A stretch of DNA of 64,000 nt. Origin: Tipula vernalis. Lineage: Eukaryota; Arthropoda; Insecta; Diptera; Tipulidae. The stretch spans positions 268,747,315-268,811,314 of the forward strand of contig OY282560.1 of the NCBI GenBank assembly GCA_958295665.1. The letters are read 5' to 3'. Made by a program: the position numbers and the translations under genes. Of the stretch, positions 22,428-36,649 are shown piece by piece (within the stretch, counting starts at the first letter, position 1; each line of letters begins with the position of its first letter). Below the pieces are notes generated by a model, which saw only the letters and a list, made by a program, of their open reading frames with translations, did not search any database and was not told where the DNA came from.

Positions 22428-24878
22428 TTACACAATATAATTTTCATTTTTAATCGTACATAAATTTTTAGGTTTTAAGTCAACTAAATCAAGAAATTGA
22501 ATTATTTTGTTGGAAGCACTCAACTCTACTACATGCGCACTTAAATGTCTGTTATAAAAAATGGTTTTTAATTCATTATACCTTAAATGTATATTATTTT
22601 TTATTACATACACATTATCAATACGTCCAAAAATTGGAAAATTTTCATCCAAATCAAATTTTAAAAAAACTGCCATACCTCTTTTGTAGGATACAGATTC
22701 AAATTTAAAATGATTAATCTTAGAAATTTCACTAAAATTGTTAAACTCGTTATAGAATAAAAATTGTTTATCTTCATCCAATAAATCTAGAGATTTCCCA
22801 AAAATTATTTTTATTGATAATTGATTTTGATAATATCTTTTACTTAGATTTAATTGGAATCTAGTGAAAATCGTGTGGCAAATATTTTTTCTCGACGTCG
22901 TTGATGCTGCTATATTTTTTAATTCCCGATGTTTCCCTTCAAATCTCATAGTCCATTGATTGATAATCGGACCAAGCTTTTCCATAACTTTTGGATAATG
23001 AATCAATAGGTGGTGCTTGGGTTTTAGTGTTGGACCATACAAGGTAATGTAAAGTTCGTGGTGAATTTGAATTAAACGACTTAACAAATCAATTGTTTGT
23101 CGGTCAATACTACTTAAAGTAGCTATTTCTACAATTTCTTTTATTAAAAGATATAGTTCCCAATGAACATTGTTTTCTGGAACAAGGTCCCCAATTATTA
23201 ACCCCAAGTTGTTTATTAAACATATCATTTCTGAGGCGGAGGTTCGCAATTTTTTTGATTTTAGCATATCAATAGTAACTGATTGCGGTTTATTTATTCT
23301 ATCAAAAGAACCGTAATTAAAAAAATTGAGCCTGTGATTAAACGTTGATAAGGAAAATAATTTATCATCGAGAATAAATTTATTCAGAACCAATGATATT
23401 TCATAATTTCCTACTCCCTCAAAAATGTCATGCATAAGATCCACAGCATAATTTTCTACACAATGAAAGCCATCAATTCTATTCCAAACACAGTGTTCTA
23501 CAATCCCGGTCAGCTTTCGATCGTTAATTTCTAAATCTAACAAGTAATTAGCTTTATTTCGAGTTTTGTTTTCATTATGCAAAACCAATCCACTCATTTC
23601 TTCTTTACTGCAACGACAAAATCTACAATAATGTTTAGCGGAAAAACTTTCAATAAAGCCGAGCATACAATTCAACCCTAAATTGTCACCCACACAGTAG
23701 GCTAATACAAAATATATTTTGATTCGTTTTTTCTGGAGTAAAATGTCAATACCATTTTTTTTCAAGTCATTAAGTTCTTCAATAATTTTAGAAAATATTA
23801 CTTTATTTCCGTAAAGTTTTCTGTCTATGGTGTGAAATAAGGACACTAAAAATATGTTTTCTAGTTTTGACCTACAATCAGGTGGAAGACAAGAAATTGT
23901 TGCGTAAACCGCGCCAAGCTTCTGTAAGCCGGATCTACTCCCCAAAGGATTGTTTGTCTCGAAGTCATCGTAATAAATAGTTAATGGTAGCACATGATCT
24001 TCCGGTTTAAAGTCTTTTATTTTTTCCTTGTAAAACTCGGTTTGAATAACGTTTCTAATTACTGTGTTATCGAGAGAAAGTTCATCTTTAAAAGTTAATA
24101 TGGATTCTAACATATTATCGATGCTTAGAAAATTTGTAAGTGTCTCTTTTATTGAAATATGACTTTTCGTAACGTCAATATTATCAACTACAATTTCATT
24201 GTTGACATTTTTTGGATCTACACGACTACCTACTACAATTTTCATGACATTAGATAGTAATTTTGATTCATTTAATAATTTTGTCCTTTTATATTCTGAA
24301 TTTATGTTAGATAAGGGGCTCTTCAATAAAGAAAATATGTCGTCCAATTTATTTGTCTCATATTGTGACTTACTCAAGATTTTCATGACCAGCTTTTCTA
24401 TTTTAGTTATAAATTTTCTAAAAAGGTACTTTTCGAACAATAATATTATGCTTTGAACCTGTGATCGATTAATTTTTAAATTATACAAAGAAGTTATTAA
24501 TTCCAGATTTTCTTCTTTCAATAGATCTTCAAACTTATTAAATTCTAAATCACAATTAAAGGGGGATTCGGTAGATTCATCTTTTGCTTCTAAATTACTC
24601 GATTGTATATCTTCGTTAAGAACATCATTTCTTTCTTGACTATAATTTAATGGAGATTGCGTGATAGACGAAGAAGAATATTTTGATTGTGCAATATTAG
24701 CACATGAGTTTAAAAAATGTTTGGCACAATGGTTTTTGAATGAAGCAAACTTTGAAAATTTTCTGTTGGGAGTGCATGTAGTACAGTTCCAATATATTTC
24801 ACTATTATGAAATGTTTTTATATGATTAATATATAACTTCAAATTCAAAAAGGATTTTAGACAAAAGCAACAATTCAT
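22428..24878 (-). CDS. Intact 816-aa zinc-finger, transposase-like protein
   Basis: One open frame from ATG 24878. Two C2H2 fingers open the protein: C3-x2-C6-x12-H19-x4-H24 and C32-x2-C35-x14-H50-x3-H54. An acidic linker and a helical region follow. Near residues 290-330 is LPLTIYYDDFETNNPLG, then AYCVGDNLGLNCMLGFIESF, then a Cys cluster HYCRFCRCSKEEM, then AVDLMHDIFEGVGNYEI, and much later PKHHLLIHYPKVM and MRFEGKHRELKN. The order Asp motif, Cys-x2-Cys, Asp-x2-His, and a late Glu is like RNase H-fold (DDE) transposases, and partly recalls the TNP2 type of EnSpm/CACTA. Proteins of this type occur in many arthropod and fish genomes, as I recall. The superfamily and the catalytic residues are inference. 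No stop or frameshift is seen. Confidence 0.8.
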   Translation of the reverse strand: MNCCFCLKSFLNLKLYINHIKTFHNSEIYWNCTTCTPNRKFSKFASFKNHCAKHFLNSCANIAQSKYSSSSITQSPLNYSQERNDVLNEDIQSSNLEAKDESTESPFNCDLEFNKFEDLLKEENLELITSLYNLKINRSQVQSIILLFEKYLFRKFITKIEKLVMKILSKSQYETNKLDDIFSLLKSPLSNINSEYKRTKLLNESKLLSNVMKIVVGSRVDPKNVNNEIVVDNIDVTKSHISIKETLTNFLSIDNMLESILTFKDELSLDNTVIRNVIQTEFYKEKIKDFKPEDHVLPLTIYYDDFETNNPLGSRSGLQKLGAVYATISCLPPDCRSKLENIFLVSLFHTIDRKLYGNKVIFSKIIEELNDLKKNGIDILLQKKRIKIYFVLAYCVGDNLGLNCMLGFIESFSAKHYCRFCRCSKEEMSGLVLHNENKTRNKANYLLDLEINDRKLTGIVEHCVWNRIDGFHCVENYAVDLMHDIFEGVGNYEISLVLNKFILDDKLFSLSTFNHRLNFFNYGSFDRINKPQSVTIDMLKSKKLRTSASEMICLINNLGLIIGDLVPENNVHWELYLLIKEIVEIATLSSIDRQTIDLLSRLIQIHHELYITLYGPTLKPKHHLLIHYPKVMEKLGPIINQWTMRFEGKHRELKNIAASTTSRKNICHTIFTRFQLNLSKRYYQNQLSIKIIFGKSLDLLDEDKQFLFYNEFNNFSEISKINHFKFESVSYKRGMAVFLKFDLDENFPIFGRIDNVYVIKNNIHLRYNELKTIFYNRHLSAHVVELSASNKIIQFLDLVDLKPKNLCTIKNENYIV

Positions 24879-24973
24879 TTTACTAAATTCAGTTATGCTA
24901 ATTAAACTTAATCCTTAAATCAAATTAACTTAAAAATAAATAATAATTAAACTTATTTAATTTAAATAATACC

Positions 24974-27047
<2,074 letters not shown>

Positions 27048-27174
27048 GATAAATGTAGCTTGAAGCGATCGCTAAAATTTATTTGAATAAAATAATCGAA
27101 ATATATAATGAAAGACTATTTTCTAACTAACCCTGTTAAAGAAAACAATTTAAGAATTTAAATAAATTTTCTTA

Positions 27175-27476
27175 TGCCCGGTTTCACAAAAAAGGAGTCA
27201 ATCTACATTTAAATAATCTTTGCTCTCCTTCTTTTTTTAATGAAATTGTGGTTTGTTTCAAAATACAGATTCCACGCAAGTTAATTTTATTTCTTTTTTA
27301 CATGAATATTGCCCTGGAGAGTATAGATCGTTCAGCTAAATATTTACCTGAAGGACCAATATCTCTATATTATCAGTATATTATCAGTATTATGAAACTC
27401 ACAATTTTTATGAACGAAGAAAGAGAGAAAGTGCTAATTAACTGGATATTGCCCCTTTTTTATTGTGAAACGGGCA
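27175..27476. mobile_element. 302-bp MITE, Harbinger-like
   Basis: The ends are TGCCCGGTTTCACA and TGTGAAACGGGCA in inverse orientation, flanked by TTA on both sides (27172-27174 and 27477-27479). A 3-bp TTA/TAA target and GC-rich GGGC-type ends fit PIF/Harbinger-derived elements. The interior has no coding capacity. Confidence 0.75.
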
Positions 27477-27479
27477 TTA

Positions 27480-29560
27480 ATGGATTAAGCGATTAGCTAG
27501 GCCAAAGCCTGTCACTGCTGTTCAATTAATCCCAGGTGAATAAATTCTGGTTCATTTAATTAAGTCCGCACGATAATTCGTTTTTAAAAATCTACCGCGC
27601 TTGTCATCCCATTGCAATAATAAAACTTTGTGACTTTATTTCATAAAGGTATAATTTGGAAAATGAAATATCTTCGCCAATTAATATGAAATTATTCAGG
27701 TGCGAATTTAATTTATTTTAAAAAAAATCTAGTCTCAGTGACTGATTACTCGTCTATTATGATATACATGGATTGGCTATAGATGTTGAAAATGTATTAA
27801 TTTTACCATAGAGAATTTTCAGCGATAATACAGTTTAAGCCAAATTAATTCGGTTCCCCAATACGACATTTCCATGTTGCATATTCGTAAGTAAATTTAC
27901 TTTTCGCTATGGCTAAAATTAATTTCAGATTATACTTTATTTATATTCTAATCATAACAATATCTTTGATACAAATTGTAGTTATTAAAATAATATACTA
28001 ATACTGAATAGTGCCTCATTGTCCGTTATTCTAAATAAATTTAATATATCCGTAGCGAAAATAAAATGTATGCGTAACGAAGCAAAATATGTCCGTATCA
28101 AAGGATACATTTTATTTCCGTTATGGACACATTTTATTTTCGTTGCGGATATATTATATTTATTTAGGATAACGGGTAATAAGGCGTCATTAAAGTAAAA
28201 TATTATATTAGAAAGTAGTATATTATGTATTAGCTACAATATGCATCTAAAAGTTTTTTAGGATTAAAATATAAATTGTTTCACTAACACTATTAAATTA
28301 GTATTACCAATGCAATCGTATAATTAATAAATCACATACACTATAAATGCTACAAGAGCCACACAATTTCTTTAACTTTGCAATATTAAATTAATTACAA
28401 ACGAAACATTTCCCAAAAACACGTAAATACTTACTATATTTAACAATATTTTTTATTTGAATTTTCGCAACACAAAATAATAATGATAAAATACACAACA
28501 AATATTTATTTCTTTTTCTTTTCGTAAAATTTGTGTACAACCTTACTGTTTGATGCTCTCTCTCTAACTGATTACAATTCATTGAAACGAAAAATATCTG
28601 ATTTAGAAGCAGGGTTGCGAAAAAATGATTATTTTTTTTTAGTTCCATTTTTTTTTTAATTGGCTTGGCTCAGATTTATTACGTTTACAGGTTCGTGTCT
28701 TAATCATGATTTCCCCATTGCACAATGTCATATTAACACAGAATACATCTATGTAGTATAAATCACAGAATATACGTCTAGCATAAGACGCATTGATCAC
28801 GTTGCGAAATACCCAGCCCTTCTAAAGAAAATAAAAAAATATACGTATAAATTTGCTATGGACAGAGAGAGACCCTCAATAAACTACGTGGATTGTGCTT
28901 TACTCAAACGCACATTTTTCAAACGCAGTAATAATATTTAATCTTACGATAATATGTTACTACTGCATTTAAAGATGTTCTTTTTTATTTGTTTTTGTAC
29001 GATATACTCGTAAGAAAATAATTAACCGACTTTTCCGCCACAATGTACATAAATACTTTTTAATATTAGATTTATGTTAATATTCAAATCTTACAGATCA
29101 AATCGGCCGTTTTGAAAGTGCATATATTTTTTTCGACCTAGCTTTAAATTATATGAAATTTAGAAATATAAATTTGCTAAGCAGGAATAGTTTTAAAAAA
29201 TAAATTATGGTCAAAGCAGATTTATTTATATTGTTTTTTAATATGTTTACTATCCATAAATAATGTATTTTGCAAGCAATTCGAACAAATATGGTATATG
29301 CGTTTAGATATATTACAACTTGTCCGTTTAAGATCAAAATTAAATTTACTTAGCAAACATAGTATATTACAAAACACCAAAAACAAAACCGTATTTGATT
29401 ACAATTTGTCGCTTAAAATTATTTCTTTTTATTAAATTAAAATTTGTATATTTCAAATAATTTAAAACCGAATACAAAATAATTTAAATAAAATAAACAT
29501 ATTTCCAATATTAATTATCTACTTTTCCACTAAGCTATATTTATATTTACAACATACATA
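27480..29560. other. Non-coding 5' flank of the two-gene unit
   Basis: Apart from the foldback at 28013-28185, this 2-kb stretch has no recognisable coding or repeat structure. A short phrase AAATTT(G/A)CTTAGCA recurs in variant form near 29170 and 29344 and may be a subterminal repeat. One end of the inserted unit should lie here. Confidence 0.35.
28013..28185. repeat. 173-bp foldback repeat
   Basis: Two arms of about 65 bp (GCCTCATTGTCCGTTATTCT... and its inverse) pair with few mismatches. TATATCCG(T/C) and AATAAAATGT lie in both arms. Probably a MITE or a hairpin-forming remnant; no clear target duplication. Confidence 0.8.
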
Positions 29561-29569
29561 AATTATGCG

Positions 29570-30882
29570 GTCTACGAGACATATTGAGATTGAAATGGTT
29601 TTTGTCCAATTTGAGCACGCGGATTTTTTTCAGTGCAGTTATATCCACATGACTATCATCTTGTAATTCATTTCTATTGTATGAATTAGACATTTTTTTC
29701 CAAATATCAAATAAACCCTTGTTTTCAATGGATCCATACTATGTGTCACCTGATATTAGGAATTGTGCCATTAAATTTGAATCAATCTGCTTTTCAAAAT
29801 TTTGCAGCATTCCATATTTGTTGACTTGCAAGCAATTGATGTCGGAAATATTATTGAGTGTGGTAGAGGTTGCGGACGGCGGAACATAATCGAGTACTCC
29901 TACTACATCAACAGTTACAGTCGTTTGCGTTGAGACTAATAGTTTGTGATATGGTATATTGTCTGCATCAAACGGATATAGCCCACAGACTTTAAATCCA
30001 CTTTTTAAGTTATCCGCTACGTTACTCATGCCAATTACCTTTTCCAATATTGGTGCGAAATCCGATTTTTTTTACTTTGATGTTTCTTGTGATGTCTCCC
30101 CACTCCTGCACCTGTAAATAAGACAACTAAGTAATTAGGTATATTATTCAAATAAGTTATATTATATATTCGCCAGTCATCCAGCCTTTATCAGAGCGTC
30201 CAAGTCCCCAACCTTTCGGAGTACTACGAACCACCGGATATGGAATACGTTTTTGCGTGTGCATTATCATTGGGTACGGTACCATTCCTGCAGCGTTACC
30301 TACAAGAGTTGTTATGCACTCCTTTTCGTCATTGCCCGCCACAGAATGCGGTACCTTGGCACCCTTGGTCCTCAGATTTTGGAGACATGTAGAAAGCGGT
30401 TTCATCCATGTTGAATATTCTAGAGGGATTACGCACAACACCCTCGTAACCATTTGCTGATAGGAAAGAAGCCACTTCTCCGTGCCAATCACGTATCTTT
30501 TTTTCTGTAATTCCCGCTCGAGGTGGTGTCAACTTTTGGTATTTTCGGCGCACCAATTCCGGGTGTCTTTTCAAGAAAGCATAACACCATTTCTTGCTTG
30601 GCTTATAATTTTTAAACTGGGTGATTCTTGCTGATTTATTTAAGTACAGCTGAACGCTAGCTAGCAATTGCGATTTTGTAGTTGGAAAGCCGCGCTCGGC
30701 AATTTCAAAAATCCAACGCTCGATTCTGTCTTCCTCCTGTTTTGTAAGAGTGGTTCCAGGGCCACTTTTTTTCAAATGAGTGTAGCTCTTGGAATACCAA
30801 ATTGTTTGCTTGCACTTTTAACGGACATCCCATCTTTTATTGCTTCGAGTGCTTTTAGCACATCTTCCTTGGTATACTTCAT
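29570..30882 (-). pseudogene. Pogo/Tigger-like transposase, N-terminal and DDE part
   Basis: It starts at ATG 30882 (MKYTKEDVLKALEAIKDGMS), a psq-type helix-turn-helix ending FGIPRATL. After a small break comes the CENP-B-type DNA-binding half (GPGTTLTKQEEDRIERW, WCYAFLKRHPELVRR) and the opening of the DDE core with IFNMDETAFYMSPK, whose Asp is the first catalytic residue. A frameshift follows, then AGNDEKECITTLVGNAAG and GWGLGRSDKGWMTGEY. The middle of the catalytic core is missing. The frame resumes at about 30047 with NLKSGFKVCGLYPFDADNIPY and goes on past a TAG to LFDIWKKM. Confidence 0.8.
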
Positions 30883-31045
30883 TCTTCTTTGATATTCTAG
30901 AATTCAAAATAAAAAATAAAAGCGTTTGTGCTATTCAGATTAGGTATAGCCGAGGCCATGCCAGAAATAGGTTATATTAAAATAACGCCGTTCCCTTTAT
31001 CTGGCACAGGGTGTCAGAAATAAGTTACAGTAAAATAACGCATAT

Positions 31046-31076
31046 CCCTATTTCTGACACAGGTGTCAGAAATGGG
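31046..31076. repeat. Palindrome of the pogo subterminal motif
   Basis: CCCTATTTCTGACAC and GGTGTCAGAAATGGG face each other around one A. Single copies of the same motif occur nearby (30958, 31011) and at the other end of the element (20208, 20346). Such clustered motifs usually are transposase binding sites; that is inference. Confidence 0.8.
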
Positions 31077-31192
31077 TTACTACTATGAATCTGGAACGTA
31101 TTAATAACACCTAAACTTAATCAAAAAATAACATAATTTAACGCGGGTATTGAATAAAAATGTTGAAAATTCAATATTCTTCTATACACATA

Positions 31193-31796
31193 CAGCCTTG
31201 GCCAAAATTATAAAGCACCCCTCCCAAATTGCAGTATCTACAAAACGAATGAAGACAAAAATTAAAACTCAATATTTTTAGGAAATACTTTTTATATTTT
31301 ATTAATTTTAGTATTTTGTAGGTCCTCCTTTGGCTTTGATGACAGCCAGGACTCTTTTATTCATCGACCGTACTAATTTTTCGCAGGTATTTCTCGATAT
31401 ATTTTTCCATTCCTCTGTCAGTGCACGTTTGAGGTCTTCCTTTGAAGTCATACTGCGATCCTTGATTTTTTTTTTTTAAATTGACCACAAATTTTCAATG
31501 GGATTTAGGTCTGGTGACTGGGCGGGCCAGTCCATGACTCGAATTTGTTTTTTTCGAAACCAACTCATCGTAACGCGGGAAGTATGGCAGGGGGCATTAT
31601 CCTGTTGATAAATTATTGAAGAACTATCCGTTTCCCCAAAGATTTGCCGAATTGAGGCATTCAATGCAGCCTCGAGGACGGTAATATAGTTGGTACTGTT
31701 CATCGGACCCTCACAAAACAACAGTTTTCCCACCCCTGATGATGCCATACAACCCCACACCATCAGTTTACCCCCTCCATGCTTTACGGTAGGCAC
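31193..31796 (-). mobile_element. Tc1-type element, 3' part only
   Basis: It starts next to TA with CAGCCTTGGCCAAAATTATA, a typical Tc1 end. The minus-strand frame 31796-31476 reads VKHGGGKLMVWGCMASSGVG, YQQDNAPCHTSRVTMSW with the second catalytic Asp, and MDWPAQSPDLNPIENLWS with the third. Three or four more residues would be expected in frame after LWS. The N-terminal half and other terminal repeat are absent; the match stops at about 31800. Confidence 0.9.
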
Positions 31797-33959
31797 TATA
31801 CAATCAGGATTAATAGAAATATTAAATTAAAGTATTACATCTGGAATTGGTTTGATTTTGCCGTAAAAGCATTGAGTTCCTTGGTTATTCAAAATAGTGA
31901 AAAAATCGTAATTTGGGAAATCTGTTAAGATTGATGCATCTTTCCCCCAAATAAACTTTATTTTGCGTAATATCCTATTAAGAAATAAATTAGAATGTTA
32001 AGGGGTTGAAAAGCTGTTTTTGTAAATATTGTTTGGGTTTCATTTTGCGTAGAATTCCTCTCATTTCGTTTTCATTTTTTGGAGTCGATACACTTTGTAT
32101 TGACCTCGGGTTAAAGTACGGGTGGGATTTTGATAGTTCTACTTTTTCTGGTAGATATATATATAAATGATTGGCCTCTTCATTTTTTCTGATTAACAAG
32201 TCGAAATTGTTTCGAATGCCGTTATTTTTAATATATTTTGTCTATAAAAAACAGAAACAATCTTATTGGTAGAATTCCTCATATAAATATATTTCAAACT
32301 GAACTTATCCAAGTCTCAATTTGAATTGTAAAAGTCGGGAAGCTTTAAATAGTTTGAATTTTTCTCAACCTCAATTTTCTAAACTTTCTTGTCACACAAA
32401 ATATTATTCTAGGAATTATGTAGAATATCGATTTTTACCTATAGAAAATTTAAATTTTAATTAAATTTCAATATTAAAACAAAATGTAGAATATCGATTT
32501 TGACTTTTCGAAATTTCAATATTTTTTGATCCATTCTTAAATAAAACTTTTCGTACAAAAATAAATAATAATTGGCTCAGAAAACATAATTTTTATTTTT
32601 TTGTTCAGAAATTTCTTTATTTAACCTAAAAAATTTAAAATTAAAATTTATTGAGCCAATTAAAACCTGTTTTGGATTTCTTAAACTAAAAGTAGAACCG
32701 TTTGGCACATATTATGTAAGATAAAGTCCCAGAAGGTTTCAGCTAAAATAATGCAAAAATTATTGCGAAAAAATTAAAAATTGTTTTTCATATGATGTGT
32801 CCGTTTTCAAAATTGCCTAATTTTTTGAGCTAATTTTTTGAAAAAGAAAAATTGCATTAGACACCGATTTAGTGAATTTTTCGAGATTAGTCGGAGTGTG
32901 TCAACCTCGATTTGAATACTTAAACTAGTTTAGCTAAATCGGATTTTTTAAACCACAGTCTGTCTAGGGTAAAAGATTTAAATAACGATTATTTTTCTAA
33001 ACTAATTATAAAAACAAAAATAGCAAGTTTTGGAAACAAAGTTAGTTTATAGGCGGTTTTGGAACAGCAAGAACTGGTTTTGGATAATTTAGGAACATTA
33101 ACTTTTAGTTCACATTCAGTCTTGCAGTTTGAACACCTTTTCAGCTTCAGCTTTCCAGTCGTACACAGTAAGTTCCTCCAAATTAAAAACCGTCCCATGA
33201 TCTTTAAATATATTTATGTACCTTTCAGCGCAGGGATGAAATTGGCATAAATTCCAAAGTACTAAAATGTTGAGCAACAGAGGACTAAATTGGGCTTTAA
33301 AGTACTTTTTAATTTTTTGATGTGTTTACGTATCGCCAGCTCAGAATTATCCTTGTCCCTATATGCATTTTGGCTATATTGGAGAAAACGGCATTTAAAA
33401 GTTAAATTAAGTTAGCTGGAAAGATAAAGATGTTCCTGAGATTTGTTAGAAGAAAGCTTAATTACGAAGTACAATGCTTTAAACTCAAAAAGTATTTTAA
33501 CTATTTGAGCTTGAAATTTAAGAGTTTTGGACCAACTTTTCTTAAAAGGCTTGTCTATGTCGCTACGATTTTGTCTATATCCCCGATTTTTGTGAATACT
33601 AATTTTTAGCATACATCAAGCAAGCAATGTTTGTTAAAATAATAATATAAAACAAAATTCTAAAATCTATTTCTTTACATCTACTCTCCAACTGCCATCA
33701 ACATCGAGTTATACCATTAAAATTCGAACAGTTGCTAGTGTAGACACGAAATTGCAACGATTTGCCAGATGTCATACAATCATTTGCTGTCAAAAAGGCA
33801 TAACTTGATTGTATACCAAAACGAACCCACCGTTGAACATTTCGAACGCACCCGTTAACATGAAAACGTCAGTCAAGGTAAACATGTTTATCATGGTGAA
33901 GTTCACGAACGAGCAACGTTTGGAAAATATGTATTTAAAATTGCTACCGCAATTCTGAG

Positions 33960-34232
33960 TCGGTGTTCACAACTTTAAGAGCGCTTACTCCAATTTTCGG
34001 AGAAACTGAATTTTATCGAAAAATCATCGTCAGTGATGAAGCTCATTTTTGGTTGAATGGCTTTGTCAATAAGCAACATATGCGTCATTGGACAGCAACA
34101 AACCCACATGTGGTTCAAAAGACTCCATTACGATGATGATTTTATGCTGGAGGTGGAAAATTGGCTCCAAACAATCGGTCGCTGCAAACGTGCTCGCGAT
34201 GGTCATATAAACGAGATTGAATTACATAGTTA
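33960..34232 (+). pseudogene. Mariner/Tc1-type transposase fragment
   Basis: TLRALTPIFGETEFYRKIIV, SDEAHFWLNGFVNKQHMRHW and TNPHVVQKTPLR are in one plus frame, with the first catalytic Asp in SDEAHF. The protein then jumps to a C-terminal-like ending (CKRARDGHINEIELHS), so the middle of the gene is deleted. The fragment is inside the hAT-like element. Confidence 0.75.
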
Positions 34233-35130
34233 AATGTAACATGTGTATTGCACCTGGAACAAATTTTAGCCGATATAAATTTGTTTTTAAAATTTCTTTC
34301 CAAAACGCTATGCGCAGAGTCAATATCTTGTATGTTGCTGTGGCTGCTTCCGAAAATTTCTGTTCAAATTTACAATATGAGTACCTTCGCGGTCACTAGC
34401 AGATTCATACCTAAAAATGTAAAAGTTATATATTCCGAATTAATATGTACACAATTATATTTAAAACTTCTTTATCACCATGAACCTTTCCCTTTAAATT
34501 ATACACGCAAAATTGTCGCTTATAAAAGAAGTTCGAATTGTTAACTTAAAGGAGTTGGAAGACATTTTGCATACCAAGCATCACTCAAGGATACTGAAAA
34601 ACTCAATGATATGGGCAAAAAAATAGAAGTGAAGAAAAATTAGCGGATATAGACCAAATCGCACGGATATAGATAAAACCACATCTAACAAAATTAAATC
34701 AAAATTTTTTTACAGCTTTGCTTTGGAGGTAGACAAAAACCGAATATGAAGGATATCAAACAAAACAAAACAATGCGACAATAAAAATTTGTGGAAATAG
34801 ACAAATTTTTTAAAAAATATCTTAGAAACGATTGGAGTTAGCAGAATTTTGATGGAAAATTTGGATTCATTTTGGTCGTTTGACCCTAGGTTTAAGTGGC
34901 GACTTTTCACTTTTATGTCACTAAGAGTAACAAAAATGCATTTAAACATTTTTCTCTTTCGGAGGGTTCAGTTAAAAGGACAAATGCTACATATGTATAT
35001 GAATTTGTTAAGAATTAGAGGCTATCCACATCAAGCATGAATTGCAAATGCGAGTAAACATTTTTTTTTAGAATTACGATATAAAATCACTAACACATAT
35101 ATACAAATTTTACATATAGTATGTATATTA

Positions 35131-35310
35131 TTAGTGTGATGTTTTCAATCAAATTAAATTTAACTAAAACTGAAAATTACTTCAAAATTAGAGAAAACCA
35201 AATTTGCTCGTAGATAGTATGGCATATTACATTTGAATTTCGTGTTTCTCTAACTTTGAAGTAATTTTCGGATTTAATTAAATTTAATTTGATTGAAAAC
35301 ATCGCACTAA
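35131..35310. repeat. 180-bp foldback repeat
   Basis: Arms of about 66 bp pair (TTAGTGTGATGTTTTCAATC at the left, its near-inverse at the right; AATTACTTC and GTTTTCTCTAA also pair). The central spacer is about 48 bp. Probably a MITE remnant inside the hAT-like element. Confidence 0.8.
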
Positions 35311-36649
35311 CATTATAAATGGACAAAAATTGTATATCAAAGTGTTTTTTGTATCATGATTTATCCATTTTAGTTATTTATAAGTAATATAATATAGATA
35401 CAACTATATTCCCCTCCCACTGAACGGTCACAAGTTACAATTACAAGAACAAAACCACTATCCTTCCAACAAAAATACAAGAAAAAAGCGTTATTATGTT
35501 ATTACGTTTGTTTGCCGTCGGTATTCGATCGTTCTGGTGGTTAGAATTGAATTTAGTCGAAATTCGAATAGTTGATCAACGAAAAATGATTCGATTTTCG
35601 AAAAGGATTGCTTAACATTTACAGAAAAAAGTTAAATATAAATGTATTTTCGAAAGGACTGAAATATTGATCAAAAGTATCGAAGTACTTTTTATTTTCT
35701 AAAGGACAGAAAAAAGTACTAAAGGATCAACTTTTTCATCCCTGCTTTCAGGTTGTAAAATCGTTTCTTTTCGTTTTATGACTTTATCAATACGACCAAA
35801 AACTCTGTCAGGTGGTATAAACGAATGTCATGGGGTTGAAAATATTATGGTTAATTGTTTTATTTATTTTGAGACATTGCTTAGTCATTTTATAATCATA
35901 CAAATCATGGAACGGTTTTTATTTTGCCCTCCACATCCATCACAAAAAAGTTTAACAGATGTGACAGCTTCTCCAAACTTTGTTAAGTTCAATTGGTGGT
36001 AAACTGCCGATGCGACTTCGTTTGAATCTTTTTATCTCTTTGCTTCATTCCAAGTGAAACCAAATATATTATCCCATGATTGTTCGGACTTTGATGAGCC
36101 TTTACATAATGTAAAGTTATACTGATAAAGTTGGCGTGAAAAATAGGTAGATTAGTCTGGTATTTTCGGCAAGACCATGTTTTATTCACAGTCGAACGAG
36201 TATACTAAGTATACTAAAATGCTTTCGCTGTTAATTTATGAATATTCAATTCGATCATTGCTAGTCGTTTATTTACTAAATCTGTTGAATTTTTTAACAT
36301 TTCCTTTAAACACAAGCACTTGGATCATATATCAGTTGCCGGAGATGAAAAGCTTAAATTAAATTTAGTGACGAAAATGTTGCGAAAAAATCATATTTAA
36401 CAGAGGGACTTCCATTCTCCAAGTTGTATCGTTTATGAAGTGCATTGATGTTTATATCGCTGGCTAGGTACTGCTTAGTTATGTTTGAGTTACAACAGTA
36501 AAGCAAATAAATTTGATGACCGAAACCCTTTCCATCGCATTTCTCTTTTGGTAACTCGTCTTTTGTTTGGAAATTTCGGCTTATCCTTTGAAGGCGGAAC
36601 TGAGATATTTTCAAAATTTCTAAAATACATTTTTGGCATACCTTAACTT

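Larger units (their letters stand above)
33232..35747. mobile_element. hAT-like non-autonomous element
   Basis: It runs from CAGGGATGAAA (starting 33232 or one base earlier) to TTTTTCATCCCTG (ending 35747). CTTTCAGC on the left and CTTTCAGG on the right form an 8-bp target duplication with one mismatch. Repeats of AGTACTTT occur close to both ends. It interrupts the DUF7869-like gene exactly between VIKRKETILQPES and NIFKDHGT. It has no hAT transposase, but includes part of a mariner-type gene and a foldback. Confidence 0.75.

Noticed and set aside
30257..30460. Plus-strand frame in the pogo-like gene
   Set aside because: Antisense shadow of the DDE region.
34217..34544. Two overlapping plus frames after the mariner-type fragment
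   Set aside because: They lie downstream of the transposase stop with no motif.
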